From positions 596,127 through 660,126 of the forward strand of contig PUQB01000057.1 of assembly GCA_003024785.1 (NCBI GenBank): a DNA stretch of 64,000 bases, written 5' to 3'. The position numbers and the translations under genes were made by a program. The notes under the pieces were generated by a model, which did not search any database, was not told the DNA's origin, and was given only the letters and a program-made list of their open reading frames with translations. Position 1 is the first letter of the stretch. Each line of letters opens with the position of its first letter. The DNA is from Selaginella tamariscina. Its lineage: Eukaryota > Streptophyta > Lycopodiopsida > Selaginellales > Selaginellaceae. Below are positions 11,741 through 23,209 of this stretch, piece by piece.

Positions 11741-13492
11741 TTGGAGGGTTATGCAGTACCTAGACTGAACATTGCCATCCCCAAGCCAGCATCTGACAAA
11801 ATAGTTATTGAGTGTTCTATGATCTTGGGCATTTCTACTTTGTACCTGTAAGGCAATGTATATTATCAATGTACACGCACGCACACACACACGTACTTAA
11901 ATGATACGAGTGCCCATGCAAGGCCAAGTAAGCTAGCATATGTGTTTGGATTCCGCACAAGCTTTCTCCACATCATCATGAGTATCAACTTCGTCATTAC
12001 GCTCGGAGGTGGCATCTGCGTGGGCTCGTTATCAACTACTTTCTGAGGAGTGAAGGGTATTTTTGAAGGTTTAGGCGACTCTAGCTTGCTCTTAAGCTTC
12101 TTCTTACACATTGGTGTATTTCCATCTTGTTGAAACAATATGTTGTCTACGGTGTTAAAGTCTTGTTGCATGCATGGGTGTAATGGTGTTGAATCCAAGG
12201 TGCCTGATGGAACTGCAATAGCAAAATATGTCACTCTCTGCACGCGCGCACACACACACCAGCAGACGTGCTTACTTCGAATAGATAGGTGCTTATGTCC
12301 AGTTGAAGTCAATTTGCTGGTTTCATTGTCAGAAAGTGGCGAGGTACTTGAGCTCCATACAAGCATCTGGTGCTCCATCTTCTTAGTGGCCTCTGCCAAT
12401 TTCATTGCTGGAAACACCTGGTTACCTGAGAAGAGCCTCTCCGCTGGACTCCTTGCAGCCGCAATAGCCCTGGAGAAATCTTCTGGAGCTGGGGGAGAGT
12501 AGTAATGCCTCGGGGTGTGCATGCTTGAAGAGTGATTAGAGTAGTGTGGCATTTCGTTTGAGGAAATCGTTGTAGTGCTCTGCACAATGTTGTTGTTGTT
12601 GTTGTTTACAATTGTGTTTGTGTTGCTTATAGCGCGTATGAGACTAGCATGATATGGACTTGAATTGTGTGTTCCTGCACCAAGACCAAGTGTTAAACAT
12701 GCAAATTTCATGCACATTGACAAAGAACCTGTTGGAGTCATGTTCCGGGAAGACTGCAATGAGTATATCTCCACACCGGTGAGATCTGAAGCTCTGGGAG
12801 TGATAGGCTTTGAGGAAGCCAAAGGGGGAGACAGGCGACCCTTCACTGCACTTGCAATGGATCTTTCCGTCCTGTGTTATCTCGGCGTCCGTCTTTTGAT
12901 TCCCTGCACTGCACCGTCTAACGACACAACATCAGGATCAATCCTGAAGACACAATGTTTGCAGCTGCCGACCCCGGAAACTGAGAAAGAATTAGAGCTT
13001 TTGCACTCCGAAACTCATACATGAACAACAGGAGAGTGTACCACACATGCACTGAAGAACCACTGCCTGAACTACGAGCTCCGCAGGCTGTTCACCGTAC
13101 ATCGCAACCTCGAGAGGGATACCAAGGACCAGAGTATTGGGTAGAGTCGAGACCATGAACAAGGTAATGGTCCAGTCTAAGCCACTACATTTCGATACTG
13201 ATTCCTTCGTGTTCCTGATCTTCGACCATGATACCAAAGCTACCAGAACTATGATTTTCTGCAGGACATCTGCTGCTACAAACCTGGAATTCATTTGATA
13301 GGGATTGTTGTGTGAAATAATCTGGAAAGACAGCAATGGAACCGCGAATATGGCAACAAATCTGTTAATCCCGGAGCATTGTGCAGGCGTGAGAAGCTTC
13401 CACCACCGGACAGATCCATACGCGAGTATCATCGCGACATACAAAGGAACCACGGCTGTCATCACTGTGTAGAACTCGTGCGTGGTAATCAT
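11222..13492 (-). CDS. PIN: PIN-type auxin efflux carrier
   Basis: A plasma-membrane auxin exporter of the PIN family, with membrane helices at both ends and a long hydrophilic loop. Six exons with GT-AG junctions: 13,492-12,276; 12,212-11,897; 11,845-11,760; 11,709-11,552; 11,439-11,363; 11,288-11,222. The first exon begins [19 protein letters not shown] and contains [18 protein letters not shown] and [13 protein letters not shown]. The loop holds [18 protein letters not shown], a PIN hallmark. The later exons give [20 protein letters not shown], a [10 protein letters not shown]-type join, [20 protein letters not shown] and [10 protein letters not shown] ending in YYVLLGL and a stop. Exon 1 is not in one frame: at least three single-base shifts lie around the end of the first membrane block and the start of the loop (about 13,045, 12,940 and 12,860). 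It is either recently broken or carries assembly errors; splice sites and the C-terminus are perfect. Confidence 0.9.
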
Positions 13493-14813
13493 AGTGTTTC
13501 ATACACAGGCAGTGAGCTCTAACGATTCAAATTTGCACACAGCTTAAATTGACAATCCCAACAGCAGTGGGAGGGAACTGTTTGTCACATTTTTGTCATA
13601 TGTATTCTGCCAACTTACACACATACACATATATACATATTATATGTGTATATGCATGCAACATGCACTTACACTAGTACTTTATACATGGAAAGATATC
13701 TGGCAGCTAACCTGCTCTGTACGTACTCTACCAACAGATATCGGATACATGCATGTGGGTGCTGGCACGCATCTTATTAATATAAATACACATAATTATT
13801 AATACATACAATTATATTTATCTATGTATACATATATATAATGTGTAAAACCTGGGTAACTGTGAAGAAAATGACTGTAAAATTTAAGTAAAAAGTCTCT
13901 GTAGAATGGAAAATGAGAAGTTTCGGAGGTCCCATAGGCATGTGGAATGTGGTGTGTTTTCTTTGACGTAAACAGCAGAATAATCTTTAATTAATTTTTT
14001 TTGTTTTATTAACTTTAAGTACTATATCATTGTCTTTGATTAAGTCTTAAGTAAGTTTATATTATATAAAGATTAATAGTTAAATGTTTTAAAGGCAGGT
14101 GGGGAACAATCCCATAAGGGGATATTTGACGAATCTCTATACTCCTATTTTGTCATGGCTTATCAGAACACATCATTTATTATGCCACTCAGGTTGGTGA
14201 TTGCCTAATTATTTTAACACATAACAAATATTAATTTTATAATTAAAATAGTAAAAAAATAACTAGTTTAACATAGATAAACTAATTTAACACATGAATA
14301 TCTTTCCTGTGTAATGTCGGTAGAAAGTTATATTCTATATAGTTACCAACCATGTGGATGATGAATCAAGGCAGCATATTATAAATGTAGCTTGTTAATT
14401 TATATATATAATCATTTATGTACTGTTGACGTTTGTACAAAATAATTTTTTTATATATCGACAAATTTAGGTTCGATTCTCATTAGTTGACCTTATAATT
14501 TGTACAATAAATCACATATAGTGCGATCTCAAGGGCAAAGGTCAATGTTCAACTAGTGCAGTCAATACTCATACGTATGTGTGTGTGCTGTATATATACA
14601 TATACACCTTTTCGATTATACGTATCCATGTGATATATATATATATATATACACACGTCAGAATATATCTGCATTGGGATCTACTTGTTCGCAACTCAGA
14701 GACACCAAAACTCCTTACAGTCCTTTGGGATCTATGTGTTCACACTCACACCTATGGCACACACACACGCACACAGTACAACATTAGGTGGAGTAGCTCA
14801 AATAGTAAACAGC

Positions 14814-14853
<40 letters not shown>

Positions 14854-15358
14854 GACTATATGTATGACACACTACAAATAAGAACAGTTTAGTCAAGAGG
14901 GATATAGAGTTTATTTGGTGGCCTATAATCTATACACCTTGCTAGCTAAGAAAGAAAAACATATACACGTAATATAATATAAAATAAAAGAGACATCTAT
15001 ATATACACATACAACTAACAAAACTTAAGAAAAAAAAAACCGCTGACATTTCATACATACCCAAAACAGCTGGCTCAAGGTTGGGAGAATCTTCAAGTCA
15101 AAACCACAAAGCCGTCCTTCGAAGGCAAGCATTGTACAAATCCCCAAGTGTATATTCTGAGAAGAAATCGTTACACACACATACACATACTCCTTAGCTA
15201 TGTTCAAGTATTACTACACCTACAATAACAATGTATATATGCGCATATATACATGTATATTCTGAGAAGACCACTACATAGACACATACTCCTTAGCTAT
15301 GTAAGTATTTACAATAACAATGTATTTATACACATATACGCGTACTTACCCAGAGGAA
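13493..15358. other. PIN upstream / intergenic region
   Basis: Probable promoter and 5' leader of PIN, then the 3' side of the MFS gene. It contains several microsatellites: CA/TA runs near 13,610-13,650, (TA)n at about 14,636-14,652 and 14,818-14,844, and CA-rich stretches at 14,750-14,780. TATATTCTGAGAAGA occurs twice (about 15,151 and 15,256) with similar flanks, a short local direct duplication. No coding exon seen. Confidence 0.5.
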
Positions 15359-18230
15359 CTAGCATTCTTCTTCATCAGCAACCAGCTGAGAGTACTCTTT
15401 CTTCTGTTGCTTTACTCGAGCGGCATCTCTATCTTTTGGATATGTCACGTACAAAGCTGAGATTATCATAATGCATACGGAAAAGGGTAAAGATATGCAA
15501 AGAAACAATCCCTTAGCAAGTGCGCGTCCGTTTATTAAGTCAGGCTCCCTAGCTGCCTGGTAACGTACCGAAATTAATAATGTACATGTGTGTGTGAGAG
15601 AGAGAGACCTTGTTGAATCCGAAGACTTCCGAGAGTATTCCAACGAGTGGTGATGCAACTGCTGCTAAGGATTTTTCCAATGCCATATCTACTGCATAAA
15701 CTGTTGTACGCAACTCAGTTGGTACCTGTGAAGTCATGCATAAGTTGTATAACAGACACACACGCACACACACAATACTTGTGTAATCCTTTTGGTTGTT
15801 AGATTATCAAAAAGTTAATGATATAGTATTATATTAGTTTACCTCTAGACCTCCAAAACACACATACACATACACACACACAACACACAACACACACACA
15901 CCCACACACACAACACACTATTTCTGCAAAGATTGGCCAGTTCGTAGCAGGAGAGTTCCAAGACATGAGAAATCCATAGAATACAGGACTATACCGTACA
16001 ACCAAGCGTAACTAGTCCGAGCTGGGAGTCCCAGTAGGAGAATTGCCGACAAAGGAATACCAACTCCAGCACTGAACTAACAAATACAATGTGAGGAAAA
16101 GAGTATATACACAAGTTATATGTGTGTATATTTAATCAGGTATCTATTAACTAACGTATCCATATGTATATGTATGTAGTGAAATTGTATAACTCCCCAT
16201 CTATGTACACACACATATATATACCCATCAACATATACATGTATGTGTACAATCTTTATGAACACACAACCTGAACTGGGAGCAGAGAATACGTCCTGCA
16301 TTTGGTAAGTATATGGCTGCTTTGTCACCAATAAATCCACCAAACACGGAACCAAATGCATTGCCAATTGATAGCATTGCAACACAAAGTGCTGCTCTAC
16401 TGTGTCCAAATCCCATAACTTCCATCCACAGTGTGAAAAACACCATTGCATTCCATGGCATTTGACCCACCACTCCTATATAATATATATACTTACAAAA
16501 AGTGTAATAAATAGATATAAACAATATAATAAATAATGTGTATGTATACCCTGTGCTACTATGACTTGGAAGGTCCTCACATTCAATACAGACCGTATTC
16601 CTTTGACAACCTCTTTGGTTCTTTCTTCTGTTGACCTATGAGAATTTTAACTAAGTTCAGTCTTAAGTAAACAGAGGTTTATACAAGAAGACGTGCCTAC
16701 ACTCGCAAGGATATACATATATACATAAGCACGAGTGAGTGGGCCTGTATTCATATTTATGTATGATCTATGTTATCTACACAGACATGTAATTTATATA
16801 TATAACTCTACAAAAACATAGGCTCCAGACACATAACCTACACCTTGAGTTTTACATCATATTCTTACTTGGTGTCTGTCAACTTGTCTGAGCATAGGTC
16901 CTCCACGAACGCATATACAACAAGGCCTACACATACAAAAACATTATGAATGAGCTTTCACACACACACACACCGCACGCACGCAGACAGTCGAGAGAGA
17001 GAGGTGCACACATACCAAGGGCAAGACTGAGGAGAGCTATAATTTGGAAAGTCTCCAGCCAGGAACTCTATAAACATATGTACCACCTAAGAGTAGCAAA
17101 CACACCACCAAAGACGGTCCCCAGTTGGCCAAACGCATGCAACCATCCAAAAGCAAGGCCTCTTCTATCCTCCTTGTGTGTGTCGGCCACTAAAGATTGT
17201 ATAGCTGGAACGACCACAGCAAGACCAACACCATTTATAGCTCTTGCAATTACTGCCTGTTTAAATCATATATGCACTAGTTAATTATCTCATTATTATA
17301 TAAATTACACCACTCATTTACAAATAATTGTATGTGTATATTATATATACACCCATATACACTACCTGTGTGTTTATTACATACATATAGTCATGACATA
17401 TGCATCATCATAATAATTCATATTAGTAATAGTTTACAAATATTATCAATAATAGTAGAGCACATTATATCCACAAATCATGTAAATTTAGGATTGAAAT
17501 ATACACTACACTTATATTCGCGTTTAAAAACAGACATATAATAGTAAAGCACATACACTTTTTCATATGCCATACATCTATGTAATATGATTAGTAATAG
17601 TAAAGCTGAAAGGTAATGAAATACAATCACATACACATGTATGCACACATCACATACCACATGTATGATGGTCTGTTATTTATAAACACATTATGTATAA
17701 AAAATGTGTGTGTGTGTGTGTGTGTGTGTGTGAGTGTGTGTGTGAGAGAGAGAGAGAGAATTACCTGCAGCTCGTACAAGTATAATAGCTTACAAATATT
17801 TGAATTCTTATTAGTAACATTAATGTGCAGCTCTGTGCGTGGGAGAAAAACACACAAGTAAATAGGAACATTGACATATTTATTCTATTTCTACTTATAC
17901 ACTTCACGCACAAGTATTTCCACGTATATAAACGCACGCGTGCGTAGGTGTGCTTACTTGCCAGTAATTGGAGGATAATCCAACCAAGGAAGTAGCAACC
18001 GCCCAGAGAAGAGCACCATACCCAATAACATGAGCGCGATTATATGTAGCAGCGAGATAAGCAGCAAGAGGGGAGGCCAGAGCCTGAACAAGAGCTCGGA
18101 CAAATGTAAGCCATCCGAGCGCAGAAGGTCCGACTCCAAAACTGGCGCCGATCTCGGAATATACCGCCGGCACTAGAGTCTCGTCCGCTCGCTCCATCAT
18201 AGCTGCCGCATTCAGCAGAATCGTATCCAT
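15359..18230 (-). CDS. MFS transporter, plant UNE2-like family
   Basis: A major facilitator superfamily carrier resembling the plant group that includes Arabidopsis UNE2; the substrate is not known to me. Eight exons: 18,230-17,958; 17,256-17,016; 16,926-16,869; 16,637-16,550; 16,475-16,271; 16,071-15,919; 15,725-15,609; 15,556-15,359. The start is MDTILLN..MMERADETLVPAVYSEIGA, the family's usual N-terminus; an in-frame Met 21 bases upstream lies across a possible splice acceptor, so I prefer 18,230. Further signatures are EDRRGLAFGWLHAFGQLGTV, VVGQMPWNAMVFFTLWME, VPTELRTTVYAVDMALE and YPKDRDAARVKQQ near the C-terminus, which ends VADEEEC. Small frame changes occur in exon 2 (after VFGGVFATL and in the GWR segment) and in exon 6. 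The first intron holds a long (TG)n/(AG)n microsatellite. Confidence 0.88.
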
Positions 18231-18251
18231 AACGAGAAAACCCTGTTGCAC

Positions 18252-19002
18252 AGATTAGGGCTCTCTGTTTTATTTTACTTAAAACTTCATTGTATTGTTT
18301 GATGGAATATAATTAGTAAATTATCATAACTATTATAAATTAATAAATGCTATATTATGGATTTCAGGGCAAATATAAATATAAATACTTACCATGCATT
18401 TCACAAATTAAACTTCTATTGAATTGTAATAGCATTTTCATAAAATTTAAAACTTGTTTTAGAAATGAATATCACAAAAGCTCTATAAAATTTGTTAAAT
18501 TTAATATTTATAGTTAAAAAAAGCAGAAAATTTCTTTATGACCATATTACAACCCAGTCATTTGATATGTATATTGTTGTATATTAAATTAATTCCTTCA
18601 TGCTTCAGTTATTAAATTTACTTGTAAGGACCTCACATTAATAAACATGGAAAATTTTATATAGCATATAAATATCTCTTCAGATTAAATTATAAGTCCT
18701 ACTTTTCTGGTATTATAGGATATAAATAGATTACTTTTTATGGAATATATGAAATAAAATGTATATTTTAAATTACATTTGTTATAAATATTTTAAATTT
18801 TGAAAAAGAAAATAAAAAAAGAAAAATGGTTTATTTATTTTTAATTTTTATACCAATGTTTTAAGTAGTGTTTTTAAGTGAAAGACTATTAAATATGATG
18901 GTATAATTAAACTTAATTAATTACAGGCAATTTAGGGTTACATATTCTCTAAATATTATAAATTTTAAGATAAAACATTGTTTAAACACATCTTACATCA
19001 GG
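18252..19002. other. AT-rich intergenic spacer
   Basis: Divergent spacer between the MFS gene (-) and chitinase 1 (+). It is very AT-rich, with no exon or element recognised. Confidence 0.5.
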
Positions 19003-19108
19003 ATTGCATTTTGTTAATACATATGACCACACGAGTTGCGTTGAACACTCAAGTATTGCATTTTGTTAATACATATGACCACACGAGTTGTTTGAACACT
19101 CAAGTATT
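19003..19108 (+). repeat. Tandem 52-bp repeat in chitinase promoter
   Basis: Two direct copies (19,003-19,054 and 19,055 to about 19,105), each with ATTGCATTTTGTTAATACAT, then ATGACCACACGAGTTG and GAACACTCAAGT. A third copy starts but stops after ATTGCATA. They lie about 200 bases upstream of the chitinase 1 start codon. Confidence 0.75.
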
Positions 19109-19277
19109 GCATACAAAACTAAACGCCTTGAGAATCTTGTTGTACCAAAACACGTAACCCACGCAATCTAGTGATGTTTAAACGACGATTGCTTGAAGAG
19201 CTCATTCTGCTCAAGTTGATAGTTAAGTACTGTTTATATTGGATAAGTGCGTGCCACGTACCCTTTTCTTAAGTATG

Positions 19278-19284
19278 TATAAAG
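19278..19284 (+). promoter_or_regulatory. TATA box of chitinase 1
   Basis: TATAAAG lies 29 bases before the start codon. The stretch from here to the ATG (ending GTTTTAATCAAGCATGG) is nearly the same in front of chitinase 2, so promoter and short leader are shared ancestry. The spacing makes the 5' leader very short. Confidence 0.5.
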
Positions 19285-19312
19285 AGGGATCGTTTTCACG
19301 TTTTAATCAAGC

Positions 19313-20234
19313 ATGGCTTATATACTATTCCTATGCATCTTGCAAGCAAGCCCTTTAATATTGGCATCTCCATTTAGCATAATATCTTTAACATCTCCAT
19401 CTAGCATAATATCTGCTTCTCTATTCAACAAGTTCTTCCCCAATCGGAACTCATTCTATAAATACAGTGATTTCATAGCTGCAACACGAGCATATCCCCA
19501 GTTCGGCAACACTGGCAGCCTTGATGTCAAAAGAGAGAGATTGCAGCTTATTTTGCCAACGTCAAACAAGAAACTGGAAGTAAGTTGAGAGCACACATGG
19601 ACGTGCGTGTGTGCGTGTGTGTGTGTGAGAGAGAGAGAGAATGGTTATACTCTATCTGCTTGTAGGCTTGATATATATCCGGGAAATCAACAAGAACAAT
19701 GTTTACTGTGACACCAGTAAAGGAGTACCATGTCCTGCAGGACTAAAGGCTTACTATGGAAGAGGTCCTTTGCAACTCACTTGGTACTTATTTTATCAGT
19801 TTGATTTTTTATTATTTACTATGAACAAATTTATTACAGAAATTTTTGTTCTTCAAACATTTCAAATAAAAGTAAACGAAGTATTTATAAATTCTTGTGT
19901 AAAAAATCAAAATAATCTTAAGTTATTTTACTGCAGGAATTACAACTATAATGCAGCTGGGAAAGCACTGGGGATAAGCCTACTTCAAAACCCGGACTTG
20001 GCTGCGACAAATGGGCTGTGTCATGGAAGACATCACTGGTACTGGATGCAAAACTCTCAATGCCACACTGCAATCACAACCGGACGTGGCTTTGGAGCTA
20101 CTATAAGAGCCATCAACCCCGGAGAATGCGGCCATGGAACAGAGACACCGGCAGCTAAGAACCGCATAAGTTACTATAGAGACTTCTGCGGGCAGCTCGG
20201 TGTTTCACCTGGTTCAAACCTTGGTTGTGCTTAG
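19313..20234 (+). CDS. GH19 chitinase (class IV-like), copy 1
   Basis: A secreted endochitinase of glycoside hydrolase family 19, which cleaves chitin and usually serves defence. Exons 19,313-19,579, 19,666-19,783 and 19,937-20,234. The N-terminus MAYILFLCILQASPLILA looks like a signal peptide; there is no chitin-binding hevein module. The catalytic region would read FFANVKQETG, with the acid Glu in QETG, and the second catalytic Glu is in IREINKNN. YYGRGPLQLTW, QNSQCHTAI, GFGATIRAINPGECGHG and NRISYYRDFCGQLGVSPGSN are GH19 signatures. Exon 1 slips frame by one base at DVK(R)ER, so QETG is not read in the annotated frame. In exon 3 a lost base is compensated about ten codons later (LCHGRHHWYW against LVAWKTSLWYW in copy 2). 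It may be a pseudogene or carry sequence errors. Confidence 0.88.
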
Positions 20235-20468
20235 GCAAATGATCAAGAAATGTTTAACTAATTACATTAATAAGCAAATATCATTACATATTTACAGCAT
20301 GATTATAAATATATTTTAATTAAGAAAGTACATACAATTGACAAAGTTAAAATTTACAAAAATGCCACGTCCTGTACATTTATTTCCTAGTCAGCAGCCC
20401 ACGTAATACAAGGCTGCCACAAAGAATGGCTGCACGCTATATACACGCAATATTTACAAATATATATG

Positions 20469-21640
20469 TCAGTTTTGTCCCAATAGACCCGCACACAATT
20501 GTGCCCTCTCGTTCCTCAGCATTGCTATTTCCATGCGTATGCCCTCGTCACCTTGCCCTGCCCCTTCCGCAATTGTCTGCTCCAATGTTGCAATTATACG
20601 CTCTATGCTCTTTATCTGTGCGTGCATGCATGCGTGTGAGCCTGTGTGTGTGTGTATGTAAACACACATTTAAAAAATGCATACACACAGCCAATTGCAC
20701 TTTAGCACTGGATCCTTGGAGTCTATCCAAGTTCATCGCCCATTTGAGTTAGTGCAAGCAAGTACATTGGCTACGAGCGTTCTTCCTAGGGGTGTGTAAG
20801 TATCATTGTGTCTGACACAATGTGTATCTTCAAACCAAAATTTAAGACTAAAGATATCCCTGCATTATTCCTAGTATTTGCCCCACTATCTCATATGTAT
20901 ATGTATATGTATACACACATACACACATGTTACCTTGCGATGAGGCCACCGTCGCATTCCGTTCCTTCTGCAAATCTTTTTTAAAACAGTGGGGCATATT
21001 CCCAGCTCCTTAGCTGCTGCATTGATTGGCAGATGAAAATGCTGTGCCAAATCTGACATTTTTAACTTCCCTGTCCTCTCCCTCTGCAGCACACACGTCC
21101 ACATATATACATTATACATGCATATACGTCTATATATTAGCACATACGTGTGTATGCGATATACAGGTAGGCATTTATATGTATAAACCTGAGCAGCAGC
21201 ATTGCTTTTGGGTGGTTTCGCAGGAGCAGCTGAAGGTTCACCTTGGTCACTCCCATCAGCAGCACAATTCAGCTTCGTCTGCCCAGGCTTCCCATATGCA
21301 CCGCTACTTGCGAAATCTGATCCTGAATACCTTGTTTTAGTTAAACAAACAATCACTAATAATCAAATAAAACCCATAGTTAATACTCATTATATATTTA
21401 AAATAGAAAATTAATACGAATTTGCTTGGCACCAGTATTGAACCCTCGCTCGGGAACGAAATACCCAGTTCCTTGATCAACTCCTGCAGCTGACAATGAA
21501 TCGTGTCGAAGTACAAAACCCTCCTTTCTTCGTAGTAGACTGTACTGTAGCAAGAACTGTCTCACGTACTCTGCATTTCCCACCGGAAATCTATCAAACA
21601 AGAACACATACACATATGCTTGTATATGTCAATGTGTGTG

Positions 21641-21681
<41 letters not shown>

Positions 21682-22618
21682 ACTCAACGATTTGCTGCTC
21701 TAGAGAAGTGGGAAATCCGTCATCAATGCAGAACCTGGTGTGCAAAACTGCATGGTAGCTTATGTTATCACAACCATGGATCTCAAGCTTTGTGTCTTGA
21801 ACCCCTGGGGTTCAAAACTCTTGTTAGAGGGGGGGGATTCACATTGAGCTCTGCGCAGATACGGCTGCGCGTCTCTATAACTCTCACACAAAAGCATGCA
21901 AAAGAAGGCTTACCACAAGCAGAAAACAAGAGAGAGCGAGCTCTGCGCGGTTGTCACCTGCGCGTCTCGGGGAGGAGACAGAAAGAAAACTTGCAAAGGC
22001 AACACCATGAGAAAGAAAATGGAATGCACAGAGACCATATATGTAAAGGGAGAGGGCGAAGCACACCATTCGAATGGATGCATCGCAAAATCTGACAGGA
22101 CTCGCACTGGAGGGAGCTGTGGGGAGTGCTGGATGCGTGGTGTGCAGCTGCACCCGGATCACATAACATGCCCCACTCGCAAGAGGGGTTAAGAGGAACA
22201 AAGGAGTCTCCTCCTTGAAGTTCCTCCCCACACATGTCACCACTGGCAAGGAACGACCCGTGCTGGCCAAACATGTTGGCAGAGGGTGGGAGTGGGTAAG
22301 GCTGAACAGGAGTGTTATTTACCAATACGTCATCCGAAGTGCAGCAGCCGAAGAGTGCAAAGTCACCGTTCTGCTGGCTCTCGTCTGCTTCCCCCCTCGT
22401 CTGGTGGTACAGCAACAAAGTACTGAAATCCGTATCATGCTGCTCCATACAGTACGAGGACGGCGAGATATTCAAACCGGACAGATTGGAGAAGACCTCG
22501 TCCTTCTTAGGGGTGCCCAGGAACTCTGATATGTCAAAGCACGGGCTGCCTCCCGGAGGGGGACAGGGTTTGTCGTGGTGGTCGGGATTTCTTCAGCAGA
22601 CGAAGATTCACCCGCCAT
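20469..22618 (-). CDS. RWP-RK transcription factor, RKD-type
   Basis: A DNA-binding regulator of the RWP-RK family. Exon 21,083-20,934 encodes the motif: MSDLAQHFHLPINAAAKELG, ICPTVLKKICRRNG and the signature RWPHRK. The last exon (20,615-20,469) gives IKSIERIIATLEQ and a coiled-coil tail ending AQLCAGLLGQN. No PB1 domain follows, so it is RKD-like and not NIN-like; RKD proteins act in egg and germ-cell identity. Upstream exons I support are 21,330-21,189, 21,590-21,418 (FPVGNAEYVRQFLLQYSLL) and about 21,806-21,684 (FCIDDGFPTSLEQQIVE, whose phase fits the next exon). The first exon starts at MAGESSSAEE (22,618) or an in-frame Met at 22,723, is acidic, and includes CFDISEFLGTPKKDEVF after a one-base shift. 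Its donor is uncertain. Confidence 0.85.
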
Positions 22619-23209
22619 TTTTTTGTCCCCTGCTGTGCCTACATTAGATTGCCAAAGGCGCCCTAAATCTGACGTACGGAGTATAATGTTACCAGTGTGT
22701 ACGGGAGAGATGTTGTTAGCCACGTCTTTTGGGAGCCCAGTATTATGTTGTGTAATTCTCCGCGTTTACTCATCATCCTGCCCACATGATCTAGGTAAAT
22801 CACTCAAGGATATACATATATATTCAAAACATCTAATTAAATAATAATAATTAAAATTTTACCTTCTAAGATAATTGCGAACACGTTTACAAACCACCTG
22901 CCAAATACCAGTGAGAATCCAAAGGAGATAAATAGAAATTAAATAAAACTTACCTCTGCAGATAATCCTGCCAGATAATAGCACCAGCCTCCCTCCCTCC
23001 CTCCCTCTCTCTCTAACGCACACACACACACACACACAATGCATGTGTATTCATACAAGTATAGAGAGAGATTGCACCTTGTGTATGTATACATGTATAT
23101 ACATTCACGCGCACATAGATATCCACGTGCACAGGAGAGAGAGAGAGGTGTTACACACATAAATACGACCTTGTCGATTATAATGAACGCAAAAGCTACA
23201 CGTGTACCA

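Noticed and set aside
12140-13024. Plus-strand frames opposite PIN
   Set aside because: Shadows of the PIN coding exon; no independent motif.
14470-14500. GGTTCGATTC, resembling a tRNA T-arm box
   Set aside because: No matching A box or cloverleaf upstream on either strand.
14579-14881. Long open frames rich in Ile-Tyr-His-Thr
   Set aside because: They run through (TA)n and (CA)n microsatellites; repeat-driven openness, no domain.
21496-22647. Plus-strand frames opposite the RWP-RK gene
   Set aside because: Antisense shadows of GC-richer exons; no splice or domain support.
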